From an uncultured Clostridia bacterium (GTDB lineage: Bacteria > Bacillota > Clostridia > TANB77 > CAG-508), in the NCBI GenBank assembly GCA_944393395.1, contig CALYAB010000005.1, forward strand, positions 1-45,050: a DNA stretch of 45,050 bases. The letters are read 5' to 3'. The notes beneath the pieces were generated by a model. The model searched no databases, was not told where the DNA came from, and saw only the letters and a program-made list of their open reading frames with translations. Numbering within the stretch: the stretch's first letter is position 1; each line of letters opens with the position of its first letter. Made by a program: the position numbers and the translations under genes. Positions 33,056 through 41,236 of the stretch are shown piece by piece.

Positions 33056-34639
33056 TTACTCTACACCTAAATATTCATTATATGTAACTTCTCTGTCGAT
33101 TATCTTTCCATCTTCCTTAATATCAATAATTCTATCTGCAACAGTTTGAGTTAATTCATGATCATGAGATGTAAATAAAATATTTCCAGTAAATTTTTTC
33201 ATTCCTTCATTCAAAGAAGTAATACTTTCCATGTCTAAATGATTTGTTGGTTCATCAAATATTAAGAAATTAGCACCTGACAACATCATTTTAGACAATA
33301 CACATCTTACTTTTTCTCCACCAGACATAACTTTTACTTTTTTTAACGCTTCATCACCTGAAAATAACATTCTTCCTAAAAAACTTCTTACATATGTTTC
33401 ATCTGGATCTTTTGAATATTTCCTAAGCCATTCAGTTATATTTTCATCTGTTTCAAATAAATAATTATTATCTTTAGGAAAATATGATTTAGTAATAGTA
33501 GCTCCCCAGACTATTTCTCCTTCATCAGGCTCTATTTCTCCTTCTATTATTTGGAACAAAACTGTTTTTGCTAATTCATTATCAGCTAAAAATGCAATTT
33601 TATTTCCTTCTTTTACATCAAATGAAACATTATCTAATAATTTCACTCCATCTACTGTTTTAGATATATTTTTTACTTGTAAAATATCTCTTCCTGGCTC
33701 TCTATCTGGTTTAAAATCAATGTATGGATACTTTCTATTAGAAGGTTTTATATCTTCTAATTCTATTTTTTCTAATGTTTTTTTCCTTGAAGTCGCTTGT
33801 TTTGATTTTGAAGCATTCGCACTAAATCTTGCTATAAAGTCTTGTAATTCCTTTATTTTTTCTTCTTTCTTTTTGTTTTGCTCTCTTGCTTGTTTTAAAG
33901 CTAATTGACTTGACTCGTACCAGAAATCATAATTTCCTGGATATACTTTTATCTTTCCAAAGTCAACATCTGCTATATGTGTACATACTTTATTTAAGAA
34001 ATATCTATCATGTGATACAACAATAACTGTATTCTCAAAATCAATTAAAAAATCTTGTAACCAATTTATACTTTTCATATCTAAGTCATTTGTTGGCTCA
34101 TCTAGTAATAATACATCTGGATTTCCAAATAAACTTTGGGCTAATAAGACTTTTACTTTTTCTTTAGCCTCAATTTCCTTCATATATTTATAATGATTAT
34201 CAGGTATTATCCCTAAATCGTTTAATAACATTGCTGCATCTGACTCTGCATTCCAGCCATCCATCTCTGCAAATCTTTCTTCTAACTTAGCAGCCTTCAT
34301 TCCATCTTCTTCTGAAAAGTCCGGTTTTGCATATATTGCTTCTTTTTCTTTCATAATGTCATACAGTTCTTTGTTTCCCATTAAAACTGTATCCATAACT
34401 GTATATTCTTCAAAAGCAAAGTGGTCTTGTTTTAACATAGATAATCTTTCACCTTTATCTAAACTAACATCACCTTTACTTGGCTCTATTTCTCCAGATA
34501 AAACCTTTAAGAAAGTTGACTTTCCTGCACCATTTGCACCTATAATCCCATAACAGTTTCCTTTTCCGAATCTTATATTTACATCTTCAAATAGTACTCT
34601 TTTTCCAAATCTAACAGTAACTCCATTTGTACTTAACAT
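33056..34639 (-). CDS. ABC-F family ATPase (YbiT-like)
   Basis: A 527-aa soluble protein with two ABC domains and no membrane segment. Domain 1 has Walker A GANGAGKST and Walker B LLLDEPTNDLD. Domain 2 has signature MSGGEKVR and Walker B LIFDEPTNHLD. The interdomain linker is Lys/Glu-rich and helical (about residues 240-310). The Walker A of domain 2 reads ADNELAKTV, a degenerate form that I believe is usual in the YbiT branch. The opening NGVTVRFGKRVLFEDVNIRF and the segment KQDHFAFEEYTVMDTV fit YbiT. ABC-F proteins act on ribosomes, in translation control or antibiotic protection; the YbiT branch is usually housekeeping. It is a single gene with its own terminator. Confidence 0.92.
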   Translation of the reverse strand: MLSTNGVTVRFGKRVLFEDVNIRFGKGNCYGIIGANGAGKSTFLKVLSGEIEPSKGDVSLDKGERLSMLKQDHFAFEEYTVMDTVLMGNKELYDIMKEKEAIYAKPDFSEEDGMKAAKLEERFAEMDGWNAESDAAMLLNDLGIIPDNHYKYMKEIEAKEKVKVLLAQSLFGNPDVLLLDEPTNDLDMKSINWLQDFLIDFENTVIVVSHDRYFLNKVCTHIADVDFGKIKVYPGNYDFWYESSQLALKQAREQNKKKEEKIKELQDFIARFSANASKSKQATSRKKTLEKIELEDIKPSNRKYPYIDFKPDREPGRDILQVKNISKTVDGVKLLDNVSFDVKEGNKIAFLADNELAKTVLFQIIEGEIEPDEGEIVWGATITKSYFPKDNNYLFETDENITEWLRKYSKDPDETYVRSFLGRMLFSGDEALKKVKVMSGGEKVRCVLSKMMLSGANFLIFDEPTNHLDMESITSLNEGMKKFTGNILFTSHDHELTQTVADRIIDIKEDGKIIDREVTYNEYLGVE

Positions 34640-34837
34640 CTATTTTTCACTCCTTATTTTGTTCTTTTTGTTTACTTTTGCCATTATATACTATTTTTAC
34701 ATTATTTTCAATTGTTTTAATTAAAGTTCTCTTATAGGAAGTTACTAGTTGTTACTATTTACAACTCAATAAACTACAGTGAAAGAAAAAAAGGACTCAT
34801 AAAGAATCCCGTTCTCAAAAATTTTAAATCTTTTATA

Positions 34838-35026
34838 TTAGTCATCAAATAACAACTTTATTCCCCATAGTCCAGATAGACCAACTAAGCCATACACAAT
34901 TCTTGATAAGATTGTCATATCTCCAAATAATAGTGCAACTAGATCTAAATTAAATAAAGCTATTAATCCCCAATTTATTGCACCTATTATTATCAATACT
35001 AATGCAATTTTATCTATTATTTTCAT
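34838..35026 (-). CDS. DUF378 family small membrane protein
   Basis: The second of two adjacent ATGs is preferred since AAGGAGG is seven bases upstream, giving 62 aa. Two transmembrane helices are visible (IALVLIIIGAINWGLIALF and LSRIVYGLVGLSGLWGIKLL), with the GAINWGL and GLSGLWGI motifs typical of DUF378. Function is unknown; family members are small envelope proteins of Gram-positive bacteria. It is a single gene divergent from the CapA-type gene. Confidence 0.9.
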   Translation of the reverse strand: MKIIDKIALVLIIIGAINWGLIALFNLDLVALLFGDMTILSRIVYGLVGLSGLWGIKLLFDD

Positions 35027-35146
35027 CATTTATCCTCCTTTTTATATTTTTTATTATTTTAACCTTTTTTATTTTATTTATACAATTATTGAAATTTTTT
35101 ATTTTTTATGATAATTTGTAGTAAATAAAGTTGGGGGGATACAAAT

Positions 35147-36424
35147 TTGAGAAGAAATCAAAGAAATATTAGAAAATCAAAAAAAAATAATAATGACACT
35201 AAAAAAATCACTAGTCTTTTATTAAAAATAATATTCATACTTCTTGTTTTATTTTTAATAGTTATGGTTTTTAATATTGCTAGCAATTGGCTAAAATATC
35301 AATCTGCAACAAAACAATATCTCGAAAATTTAAACTCTGTAGAAAATAATAATACAGAAAATTCAAATACTGAGGAAAGCACCAACTCTGATACCACTTT
35401 TAATTTGACCGCTATAGGAGACATTATGTGTCATAATACTCAATATATGGATGCATATAATTCTGAAACTGGCGAATATGATTTTTCATATGTATTTGAT
35501 GATATTAATTATTATATAAAAAATTCAAATATCACTGTTGCTAATTTAGAAACTACATTTGCTGGTAGCGATAAAGGATATAGTAATTATCCAAGATTTA
35601 ATACTCCTGATGCTTTAGCATCTAATTTAAAAAAATTAGGTGTTGACGTTGTTTCTACTGCTGGAAATCATAGTTTAGATTATGGCTTTGATGGATTATC
35701 CAGAACTATAGATGTCCTTGATTCAGCAGATATTTCTCATGTTGGAACCTATAAAACACAAGAAGAAAGAGATACTATATTATATAAATATGTAAAAGGT
35801 ATAAAAATTGCATTTTTAAATTATGCTTATGGAACAAACGGAATCTCAATACCTTCTGATAAAACTTTTTGCATAAATATAATTGATCAAAATTTAATAA
35901 AATCAAATATAGAAAAGGCTAAATCAGAAGGAGCAGATATTATAATCGCTTCTATGCATTGGGGTACTGAATATAGCACAACTCCTAATGATACTCAAAA
36001 TCAATTGGCAGACTTCCTTTTCCAAAATGGTGTAAATATAATTTTAGGAACTCATCCTCATGTTTTGCAAAAGATGGAAAAAAGAACTGTTACTTTAGAA
36101 AATGGTTCTACTCAAGATGGTTTTATTATATATTCTTTAGGAAATTTTATCAGTGACCAAAATGCTGCCAATACTAGAAGTTCTATTATTTTAGATTTAC
36201 AAATAACAAAACATACTGACAGTACAGTCACAGTAGATAATATAAATTATATACCTATATATATGTATAAAAATTCTTCAGCTACTACCAAAAAAATGAA
36301 ATTATTAGATATTAATAAAGCAATTTCTTTATATGAAGAAGGAACAGATACATCAATCGGATCAAGTATGTATACAACATTAAAAACAGAATTAAATAAT
36401 ATCTCTAAAATCTTGAATCAGTAA
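35147..36424 (+). CDS. CapA family protein (PGA_cap metallophosphatase-like), membrane anchored
   Basis: The start is TTG, eight bases after a GGGGGG ribosome site. The 425-aa product has a basic N-terminus, a transmembrane helix (IIFILLVLFLIVMVFNIAS) and an Asn/Ser/Glu-rich linker. The CapA domain follows: TAIGDIMCHNTQ, ANLETTFAG, STAGNHSLDYG, ASMHWGTEY and GTHPHVLQ are its conserved metal-site motifs. It would face outside the cell. The family includes poly-gamma-glutamate synthesis protein CapA, but no capB or capC lies nearby, so a role in capsule is not supported; many stand-alone members are uncharacterised. Confidence 0.9.
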   Translation: MRRNQRNIRKSKKNNNDTKKITSLLLKIIFILLVLFLIVMVFNIASNWLKYQSATKQYLENLNSVENNNTENSNTEESTNSDTTFNLTAIGDIMCHNTQYMDAYNSETGEYDFSYVFDDINYYIKNSNITVANLETTFAGSDKGYSNYPRFNTPDALASNLKKLGVDVVSTAGNHSLDYGFDGLSRTIDVLDSADISHVGTYKTQEERDTILYKYVKGIKIAFLNYAYGTNGISIPSDKTFCINIIDQNLIKSNIEKAKSEGADIIIASMHWGTEYSTTPNDTQNQLADFLFQNGVNIILGTHPHVLQKMEKRTVTLENGSTQDGFIIYSLGNFISDQNAANTRSSIILDLQITKHTDSTVTVDNINYIPIYMYKNSSATTKKMKLLDINKAISLYEEGTDTSIGSSMYTTLKTELNNISKILNQ

Positions 36425-36459
36425 AGTTGACATAATTTTATTGTGTAAGCTATAAATTC

Positions 36460-36488
36460 TTGACAAAATGGTACAAAAAGGCTAAAAT
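36460..36488 (+). promoter_or_regulatory. Sigma-A promoter of corA
   Basis: A consensus -35 TTGACA and TAAAAT are separated by 17 bp, about 36 bases before the start codon, leaving no room for a magnesium riboswitch. Confidence 0.75.
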
Positions 36489-36524
36489 AGTAATGTTAGA
36501 TAAAAAGTCAAAGGGGTGAGGGAT

Positions 36525-37475
36525 TTGCTAAAAATATATAATACTGATATAGAAACAAACAAATTACAAGAAATAAAAGAATTTAAAAAAGGAAGCTGGA
36601 TTAATTTAGTTAATCCCTCCGAAAATGAAATAAAAAGAGTATGTGAGAATTTAAATATTCAAGAAGACTTTATAAGAGATGCATTAGATTACGAAGAAAA
36701 AGCCAGAATAGATGAAGAGGAAGACGACAATACAATTCTTTTTGTAATAGATGTTCCAGTATTAGAAAAAAATGAAGAAAATGATATATATACTACAATG
36801 CCATTAGGTATGATTGTAGTAAGAGATGATTTTTTTATAACAGTATCATTAAGAAAAAATAGAGTAATTGAAGATTTTGAAAAAAGAAAAATAAAGAATT
36901 TTCAAACTTATAAGAAAACAAGATTTATTTTTCAAATATTCTATTTAAATTCATCATATTATTTAACTTACTTAAAACAAATAAATAAAGAAACAGAAAT
37001 AGCAGAATATATATTAAAGAATTCAATGAAAAATAAAGAATTATTAAAATTATTAAGTTTAGACAAAGGGTTAGTATATTTTGCAACATCACTTAAATCA
37101 AATGAAATTGTCATGGAAAAAACCATGAGAGGAAAAATTGTTAAACTATATGATGATGATGAAGATATATTAGAAGATGCTATTATCGAAAATAGACAGG
37201 CAATAGAAATGGCACAAATATATACAAATATTTTAAATGGAACAATGGATGCATATGCTTCAATTATTTCTAACAATTTAAATGGTGTTATGAAATTTTT
37301 AACATCTATTACAATTGTGCTTGCTATTCCTACTATGATATCAAGTTTTTGGGGAATGAATGTAAAATTACCATTTGAAAATAGTAGTATAGGGTTTATT
37401 ATAATGGTAGCAATAGCAGTTATATTAACATTAGGAGTAACTTGGTGGCTAAAGAGAAAAGATATGTTGAATTAA
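36525..37475 (+). CDS. corA: CorA family divalent cation (Mg2+/Co2+) transporter
   Basis: The TTG of LLKIYNTDIE is chosen because GGGGTGAGGGA precedes it and because family members begin with this segment; a GTG nine bases earlier lies inside that ribosome site. The 316-aa product has a large cytoplasmic N-terminal region opening KGSWINLVNPSENEI. Two C-terminal transmembrane helices follow, with the selectivity motif GMN (FWGMNVKLPF) at the end of the first, and a basic tail WWLKRKDMLN. It forms a pentameric channel for Mg2+ or related ions. It has its own promoter and is followed by the separately promoted PH-domain gene. Confidence 0.93.
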   Translation: MLKIYNTDIETNKLQEIKEFKKGSWINLVNPSENEIKRVCENLNIQEDFIRDALDYEEKARIDEEEDDNTILFVIDVPVLEKNEENDIYTTMPLGMIVVRDDFFITVSLRKNRVIEDFEKRKIKNFQTYKKTRFIFQIFYLNSSYYLTYLKQINKETEIAEYILKNSMKNKELLKLLSLDKGLVYFATSLKSNEIVMEKTMRGKIVKLYDDDEDILEDAIIENRQAIEMAQIYTNILNGTMDAYASIISNNLNGVMKFLTSITIVLAIPTMISSFWGMNVKLPFENSSIGFIIMVAIAVILTLGVTWWLKRKDMLN

Positions 37476-37485
37476 ATATAAAGTA

Positions 37486-37514
37486 TTTACAAAAAAATTT
37501 TTATTTGCTATAAT
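37486..37514 (+). promoter_or_regulatory. Sigma-A promoter of the PH-domain gene
   Basis: TTTACA, a 17 bp spacer and TATAAT, followed by a leader of about 120 bases. Confidence 0.65.
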
Positions 37515-37643
37515 CATCATATAAGAAATAAAATTTAGAATACTAATTAGGTAAAACATTGATTCTTTAAGAAATTGAAGGTAAACAATCTAAAATAAAG
37601 TATTCCAAATTAAGAATTTTAAAATAAGAAAGGGGATAAAAAT

Positions 37644-38066
37644 ATGGTAACAAAAATGGAAGAAAACTTAACAAATGGAGAAAAAATATTAGTAAAAGCA
37701 GAACAAGACAAAACCATATTAATTGTAGGTGGAGTAATAACAGTATTACTTTTGGCTGTATGGCCATTAGCAATATTATGGCTACTTTTTATCTATAGAG
37801 CTTGGTTAGTTAGTTATTTTACAAATAATTTATGTATAACTAATAAACGTGTGTATGGTTCTACTGGGTTAATCAAAAAACAGGAATTAGATATCCCAAT
37901 AGATAAAGTTAATACAATCTCAACATCAAAAGGACTTTTTGGAACTATTCTAAAATATGAGACAGTTACTATAAAATCTTTTGGAGATGGATGGACTTTC
38001 CCACAAGTAAAAAATGCACAAGAAATAAAAAAGATATTTTATGAACAACAAGAAAATAAATCATAG
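37644..38066 (+). CDS. PH-domain (bacterial PH, DUF304-type) membrane protein
   Basis: The 140-aa product starts after AAAGGGG. It has a short N-terminus (MVTKMEENLTNGEKILVKAE), two adjacent transmembrane helices (about residues 29-60: IVGGVITVLLLAVWPLAILW) and a bacterial PH domain with the usual TNKRVYGSTGLIKKQELDIPIDKVNTI strand pattern. Proteins of this family are membrane proteins of unknown role. It has its own promoter and terminator. The assignment rests on the ITNKRVYGSTG..DIPIDKV signature. Confidence 0.85.
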   Translation: MVTKMEENLTNGEKILVKAEQDKTILIVGGVITVLLLAVWPLAILWLLFIYRAWLVSYFTNNLCITNKRVYGSTGLIKKQELDIPIDKVNTISTSKGLFGTILKYETVTIKSFGDGWTFPQVKNAQEIKKIFYEQQENKS

Positions 38067-38078
38067 AATAAGTTTAAA

Positions 38079-38112
38079 ATTAGGAGTTAGTAATCTAGCT
38101 CCTAATTTTTTT
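38079..38112 (+). terminator. Terminator of the PH-domain gene
   Basis: ATTAGGAG / CTCCTAAT with extra pairing (TTA / TAG side) is followed by eight T residues. Confidence 0.85.
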
Positions 38113-38343
38113 TCAATCTGTTTACAAGCATTTAATATTTGTATCATTAACTATTTACTTCAATCATTAGAAAAAAACTATATTCTTATTCCCATAAATA
38201 TAATATAACATTGGAAAAAGTCTAAGGAAATGCATAAATATGTAAATGTTTGTCGTATTATCTTTGATTTTGTGTAAATTTGCATTAAAATTATTTTTGA
38301 TTTTGTGCAAAAGTATGCTTGAATTATTTTTGATTATATATTA
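38113..38343. repeat. Gene-free stretch with a 33 bp tandem repeat
   Basis: No gene is seen. A 33 bp unit beginning ATTATCTTTGATTTTGTG or ATTATTTTTGATTTTGTG lies at 38257-38289 and 38290-38322, with a third partial unit from 38323. The first 18 bases of units 1 and 2 differ at one position, the rest is diverged. The period equals 11 codons, but the plus frames contain stops. Confidence 0.65.
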
Positions 38344-38371
38344 TGTTCGTATAATGATGTTTTGGTGAACC
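38344..38371. repeat. attL-like direct repeat (partner at 39267-39294)
   Basis: This 28 bp segment (TGTTCGTATAATGATG followed by TTTTGGTGAACC) matches 39267-39294 at 25 of 28 positions. The partner runs into the 3' end of tRNA-Lys (TGGTGAGCC is CCA plus the acceptor stem). It is therefore probably the duplicated attachment site of an element that entered at that tRNA. Confidence 0.55.
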
Positions 38372-38474
38372 GAAACTTGACAAAAACAAACTTCTTTTTC
38401 TTTGTAGGTGGATTTGCTATAATTTATCGTATAAATAATAAAATTGCTTAAATTATATAATTTGTTTTGTTCGC

Positions 38475-38503
38475 TTGATTTTTGCAAACAAATGTTGTAT
38501 AGT
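38475..38503 (+). promoter_or_regulatory. Promoter of the toxin-like mRNA
   Basis: TTGATT, a 17 bp spacer and TATAGT place the start of transcription near 38510, about 55 bases before the small membrane-protein ORF. Confidence 0.7.
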
Positions 38504-38564
38504 ATTGAACATAGGAAATGAGAATAAGCAGATGTGGTTTGCCTCCAATAAGGAGGTGAGGCGT

Positions 38565-38687
38565 ATGGTAGAAATACAAACATTAATTGTAACAATATAC
38601 ATATTATATTATTCATTAATTGGAGTAACTATCATAGCTCTTACTTCAATAATAGCACTTGTAATAATGCTTTGTAAGAGCAAATAA
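38565..38687 (+). CDS. Small hydrophobic peptide, type I toxin-like (40 aa)
   Basis: A 40-residue peptide, MVEIQTLIVTIYILYYSLIG onward, is one long hydrophobic helix with a short charged end LCKSK. It has a very strong ribosome site (AAGGAGGTGAGG). This resembles holin-like or Fst/TxpA-type toxins of type I toxin-antitoxin systems, which insert in the membrane. The mRNA starts near 38510. A convergent promoter on the other strand (38781-38809) would make an antisense RNA covering its 3' end. The two RNAs carry complementary segments near their 5' ends. The longer reading from 38475 begins in the promoter and is rejected. I do not recognise an exact named family. Confidence 0.75.
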   Translation: MVEIQTLIVTIYILYYSLIGVTIIALTSIIALVIMLCKSK

Positions 38688-38689
38688 CC

Positions 38690-38775
38690 AAAAAGACACA
38701 TCTGTAAACTTTCCCGAGTTAGATGTGTCAAAACATTAACTTGGCGAACCACGTTTGTGGTTTCTCCATTTCCTA
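38690..38775 (-). ncRNA. Candidate antisense antitoxin RNA (about 85 nt)
   Basis: A transcript from the minus-strand promoter would begin near 38775 and end at the hairpin GACACATCT (38695-38703) / AGATGTGTC (38721-38729), which on this strand is followed by TTTTT. Its first bases (AGGAAATGGAGAAACCAC) resemble the start of the toxin mRNA (AGGAAATGAGAA...GATGTGGTTTGCC). The two transcripts are therefore complementary both near their 5' parts and at the overlap, as in par/Fst-type loci. Confidence 0.65.
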
Positions 38776-38780
38776 TAATT

Positions 38781-38809
38781 ATTATACACAGATTAAACAA
38801 ATTTGTCAA
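38781..38809 (-). promoter_or_regulatory. Consensus promoter of the antisense RNA
   Basis: On the minus strand a perfect TTGACA (38804-38809), 17 bp spacer and perfect TATAAT (38781-38786) drive a transcript toward the toxin-like gene. It is the strongest promoter in the window, stronger than that of the toxin, as expected of an antitoxin RNA. Confidence 0.85.
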
Positions 38810-38850
38810 ATAATTTTTATTAGTTATGTAGCATAAGAAGGGATTTTTAT

Positions 38851-38952
38851 ATGGCGAATTTGAGAATTAAATGTGATTTGAAAAAATTTGAGAGAGAATT
38901 AAATAGAAGTATAGATAAAAGATTGTTGTGGAGAAAAGATGAGAGGTGTTAG
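38851..38952 (+). CDS. Very small ORF (33 aa), possible phage-protein N-terminus
   Basis: An ATG with AAGGGA at good spacing opens a 33-codon frame (MANLRIKCDLKKFERELNRS, then IDKRLLWRKDERC). The opening resembles the first residues of some phage HK97-gp10-like minor structural proteins, but it ends after a few turns of helix. It is probably a fragment left when the element decayed. Confidence 0.35.
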   Translation: MANLRIKCDLKKFERELNRSIDKRLLWRKDERC

Positions 38953-39350
38953 TGGAACAGCTAAAAGTGTTAATACGTACAGATATTATGGTTGCAAAAG
39001 TCATGCAGGTAAAAAGAAATGTAAAAGAAAAAAATAAGTTATTATATACAAATGAAGAACATATAAGATTTTTTTTACACCAATTAAAAAATAAAGATAT
39101 TAATGATATTAAATATAGAAAAAAATTAATAAAGATATTTGTAGATGAAATTTATATAACAGAAGATGAAATAATTATAATATTTAATGTATCTAAACAA
39201 AAAATAACATTATCAATCCCGACAATTGATAATGTTAAAAACACTTATTTAAACACGCATACAGAGTGTTTGTATAATAATGTTTTGGTGAGCCATAGAG
39301 GGATCGAACCTCCGACCGTCAGATTAAGAGTCTGCTGCTCTACCAACTGA
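38939..39350 (+). pseudogene. Decayed serine recombinase (zinc ribbon and C-terminal fragment)
   Basis: Two pieces in different frames match the end of large serine recombinases. The first, MRGVSGTAKSVNTYRYYGCK with KKKCKRK, is the zinc-ribbon segment (usual form S-G-T-S-K..Y-Y-Y-x-C..C). After an A-run at 39028-39034 the frame changes to TNEEHIRFFLHQLKNKDIND and YRKKLIKIFVDEIYITEDEI, the usual C-terminal region. The catalytic domain and about 80 residues between the pieces are missing. The open frame runs on into tRNA-Lys antisense, so its stop is accidental. This is a remnant of the integrase of the island, sitting directly at the tRNA-end repeat. Confidence 0.75.
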
Positions 39351-39361
39351 GCTAATGGCCC
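39286..39361 (-). tRNA. tRNA-Lys (anticodon CTT), CCA encoded
   Basis: On the minus strand: acceptor GGGCCAT / ATGGCTC (one G-T pair), D arm AGCTCAGTTGGTAGAGC, anticodon loop CTCTTAA, T arm GGTTCGATCC and an encoded CCA. Its 3' end faces the small island on the left and matches the repeat at 38344-38371. Confidence 0.93.
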
Positions 39362-39679
39362 ATTTATGTTAGACAAATATTATTATAACTACTTTTTCTT
39401 TATTTGTCAATAGCAAATCTTTCCCTGTTTTCCAACTCATACTTGACTTTATCCTTCTAATATGCTATAAAAACAATGATGAAATAGTCATCTTTTTATA
39501 TTCTTATGATAAATTTTTAAAATCACTTTTATAAAAAATCTAACCTTGTTGTATACAGAAAAATCTTATATGTATTCAAGATAAAATCCGATTTTTCCTA
39601 TGCAATAAAAGATTAATTCACAAAAGAAATTTCCAATAAAATTATTATATATAACATTACTAAAAAGAGGGATAATAAC
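39362..39679. other. Gene-free region holding repeat A (copy 3)
   Basis: No gene is seen. Repeat A lies at 39558-39607 (hairpin GAAAAATC / GATTTTTC with CCTATGCAATAA after it). The matching B half does not follow here; it appears after the next gene, at its stop codon. The right end carries the AAGAGGG ribosome site of that gene. Confidence 0.7.
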
Positions 39680-41236
39680 ATGAAAACACATAGAGATTAT
39701 GAACAATTCTTTAACTTTTTGTATAAAACTCCTCAATATGTTATGTATGAACTAGATCACATATTATGTTTATACAATGGAGGAATACAAAATCAAGGAT
39801 TAATTTATTATACTCCTGAAATCTTAGAAGTATTAAAAACTGATGTATATAAAAGAAGTAACAAAATATTTCAATTAGGAACTCAAGTTTTTACTAACGA
39901 AGATCTAATGCATGATAGAGGAAAACATGGTAAAGGTGCTTATGCTAGAATGGTAGACATATTAATGAATTTATCTTCAAAAGAAAATATACATAAATTA
40001 ATACAGAAAAAACACTATGAAAAATATTTATTAGCAGAAATGATGAGAGCTTTACTACACGATATCGGGCATGGACCATTTTCGCATACAATGGAAACAA
40101 TTTGTAATCTTCCTAAAGGATTCCATGAAAAAATTGGAAAAAGGCTAATTCATGAAAATAAGGAATTACGCCAAGCTCTAAATAAAGTCTATCCAAATAT
40201 GGCCGAAATAATGGACGAAGCTGAAAAAAGAAACTTTTTAGGCTTAAATTCTGTAATTGAAGGACAATTTGACGTAGATAGAGGTGATTTTTTAGTAAGA
40301 GATTTATTTTTCGCAGTTGGCTATGGAGATAAAGAAATGGGGAAAATTGTTACAGAATTAATTGATAACATTGATTTAAAAAAAGTATCAATAGATGGTA
40401 AAACTAAGCTAGTATTAGCATTTCCGAGTAATCAATTAGAAAATATTGAAAGATTTTTGGATGTTCGATTTAATAATTATAAAAAAATCTATAATTCAAG
40501 CGAAGGAAGACTATATGAATATATATTTAAGGAATTTGCGAATAGATTATTAGAAGTTGATGAACAATATCCATTAAAAACCTTTTTTCAAAACAATATT
40601 GGAAAAAATGCAGAAGAAATTGATTTGGATGAATATATTAAATATAATGACCTTGAATTTTTAAAAGAATCTTTAAACATATTTAAAAACACTAAAGATC
40701 CCAGGTTAAAAGAATTATCTAGATTCTGCATTCCTGATGCCAATATGCATACACCTATTTTAAGTTTAATGATATCACCAGAAGAGTCTGATGAATATGG
40801 AAATGTAAACCACCCTAAAGAAGACATAGAATTTTTAAAAGAAATCGAAAAAATAGATGATGATAAGGAAAAGTTGCTAAAAGAAAACTATCATGTAATA
40901 GAATATAACTCTGAGGAAGAAATGAATTCTAGCATAGATAAAATAAAACAGAGTAAAAAATTAGGCATTGGAAGTCAAGATTTAGATAAATTAGGAATTA
41001 TCTGTGATGTTACTAAAAATTCAACATATAAAAATAAACCTGGTGAAGAAATCTTCTTATATGATGAAAATGGGGGAATTTTCACATATGATAAAGCTCC
41101 AGCAAGAACTATGCCAATAAAACATTTTGAAAACGCCATTACAATTATAGATAAAAAACAATTAGCAAAAACTTTAGGGAAAGAACAATATGTTCATGAG
41201 GTCATTCACTTATTAGACAATCAAATTGAAAAATAA
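39680..41236 (+). CDS. HD-domain phosphohydrolase (dNTPase/SAMHD1-like)
   Basis: A 518-aa protein with an HD metal site: His in the HDRGKHGKGAYAR region, ALLHDIGHGPFSHTME, and Asp in IEGQFDVDRGDFLVRD. The pattern HDxGHxPFSH and the Q/D-V-D-R-x-D-F segment are typical of the SAMHD1-like/dGTPase group, which hydrolyse phosphates from (deoxy)nucleotides. The C-terminal 200 residues are not recognised. The gene is a single unit lying exactly between an A half and a B half of the repeat seen contiguous near 32.8 kb. Its TAA stop forms the first bases of B. Substrate unknown. Confidence 0.87.
   Translation: MKTHRDYEQFFNFLYKTPQYVMYELDHILCLYNGGIQNQGLIYYTPEILEVLKTDVYKRSNKIFQLGTQVFTNEDLMHDRGKHGKGAYARMVDILMNLSSKENIHKLIQKKHYEKYLLAEMMRALLHDIGHGPFSHTMETICNLPKGFHEKIGKRLIHENKELRQALNKVYPNMAEIMDEAEKRNFLGLNSVIEGQFDVDRGDFLVRDLFFAVGYGDKEMGKIVTELIDNIDLKKVSIDGKTKLVLAFPSNQLENIERFLDVRFNNYKKIYNSSEGRLYEYIFKEFANRLLEVDEQYPLKTFFQNNIGKNAEEIDLDEYIKYNDLEFLKESLNIFKNTKDPRLKELSRFCIPDANMHTPILSLMISPEESDEYGNVNHPKEDIEFLKEIEKIDDDKEKLLKENYHVIEYNSEEEMNSSIDKIKQSKKLGIGSQDLDKLGIICDVTKNSTYKNKPGEEIFLYDENGGIFTYDKAPARTMPIKHFENAITIIDKKQLAKTLGKEQYVHEVIHLLDNQIEK

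Noticed and set aside
35147..36424. Poly-gamma-glutamate capsule operon
   Set aside because: Only a CapA-type gene is present; no capB or capC homologue lies near, and the flanking genes are unrelated.
36489..36524. Magnesium riboswitch before corA
   Set aside because: The leader between the promoter and the start is only about 35 bases, too short for an M-box.
38257..38345. Possible CRISPR array
   Set aside because: Units are directly adjacent with no spacers of unique sequence, only about 2.5 copies, and no cas gene is near.
38341..38616. Minus-strand 91-aa frame over the toxin-like locus
   Set aside because: No ribosome site, and it overlaps the promoter and start of a better supported small gene on the other strand.
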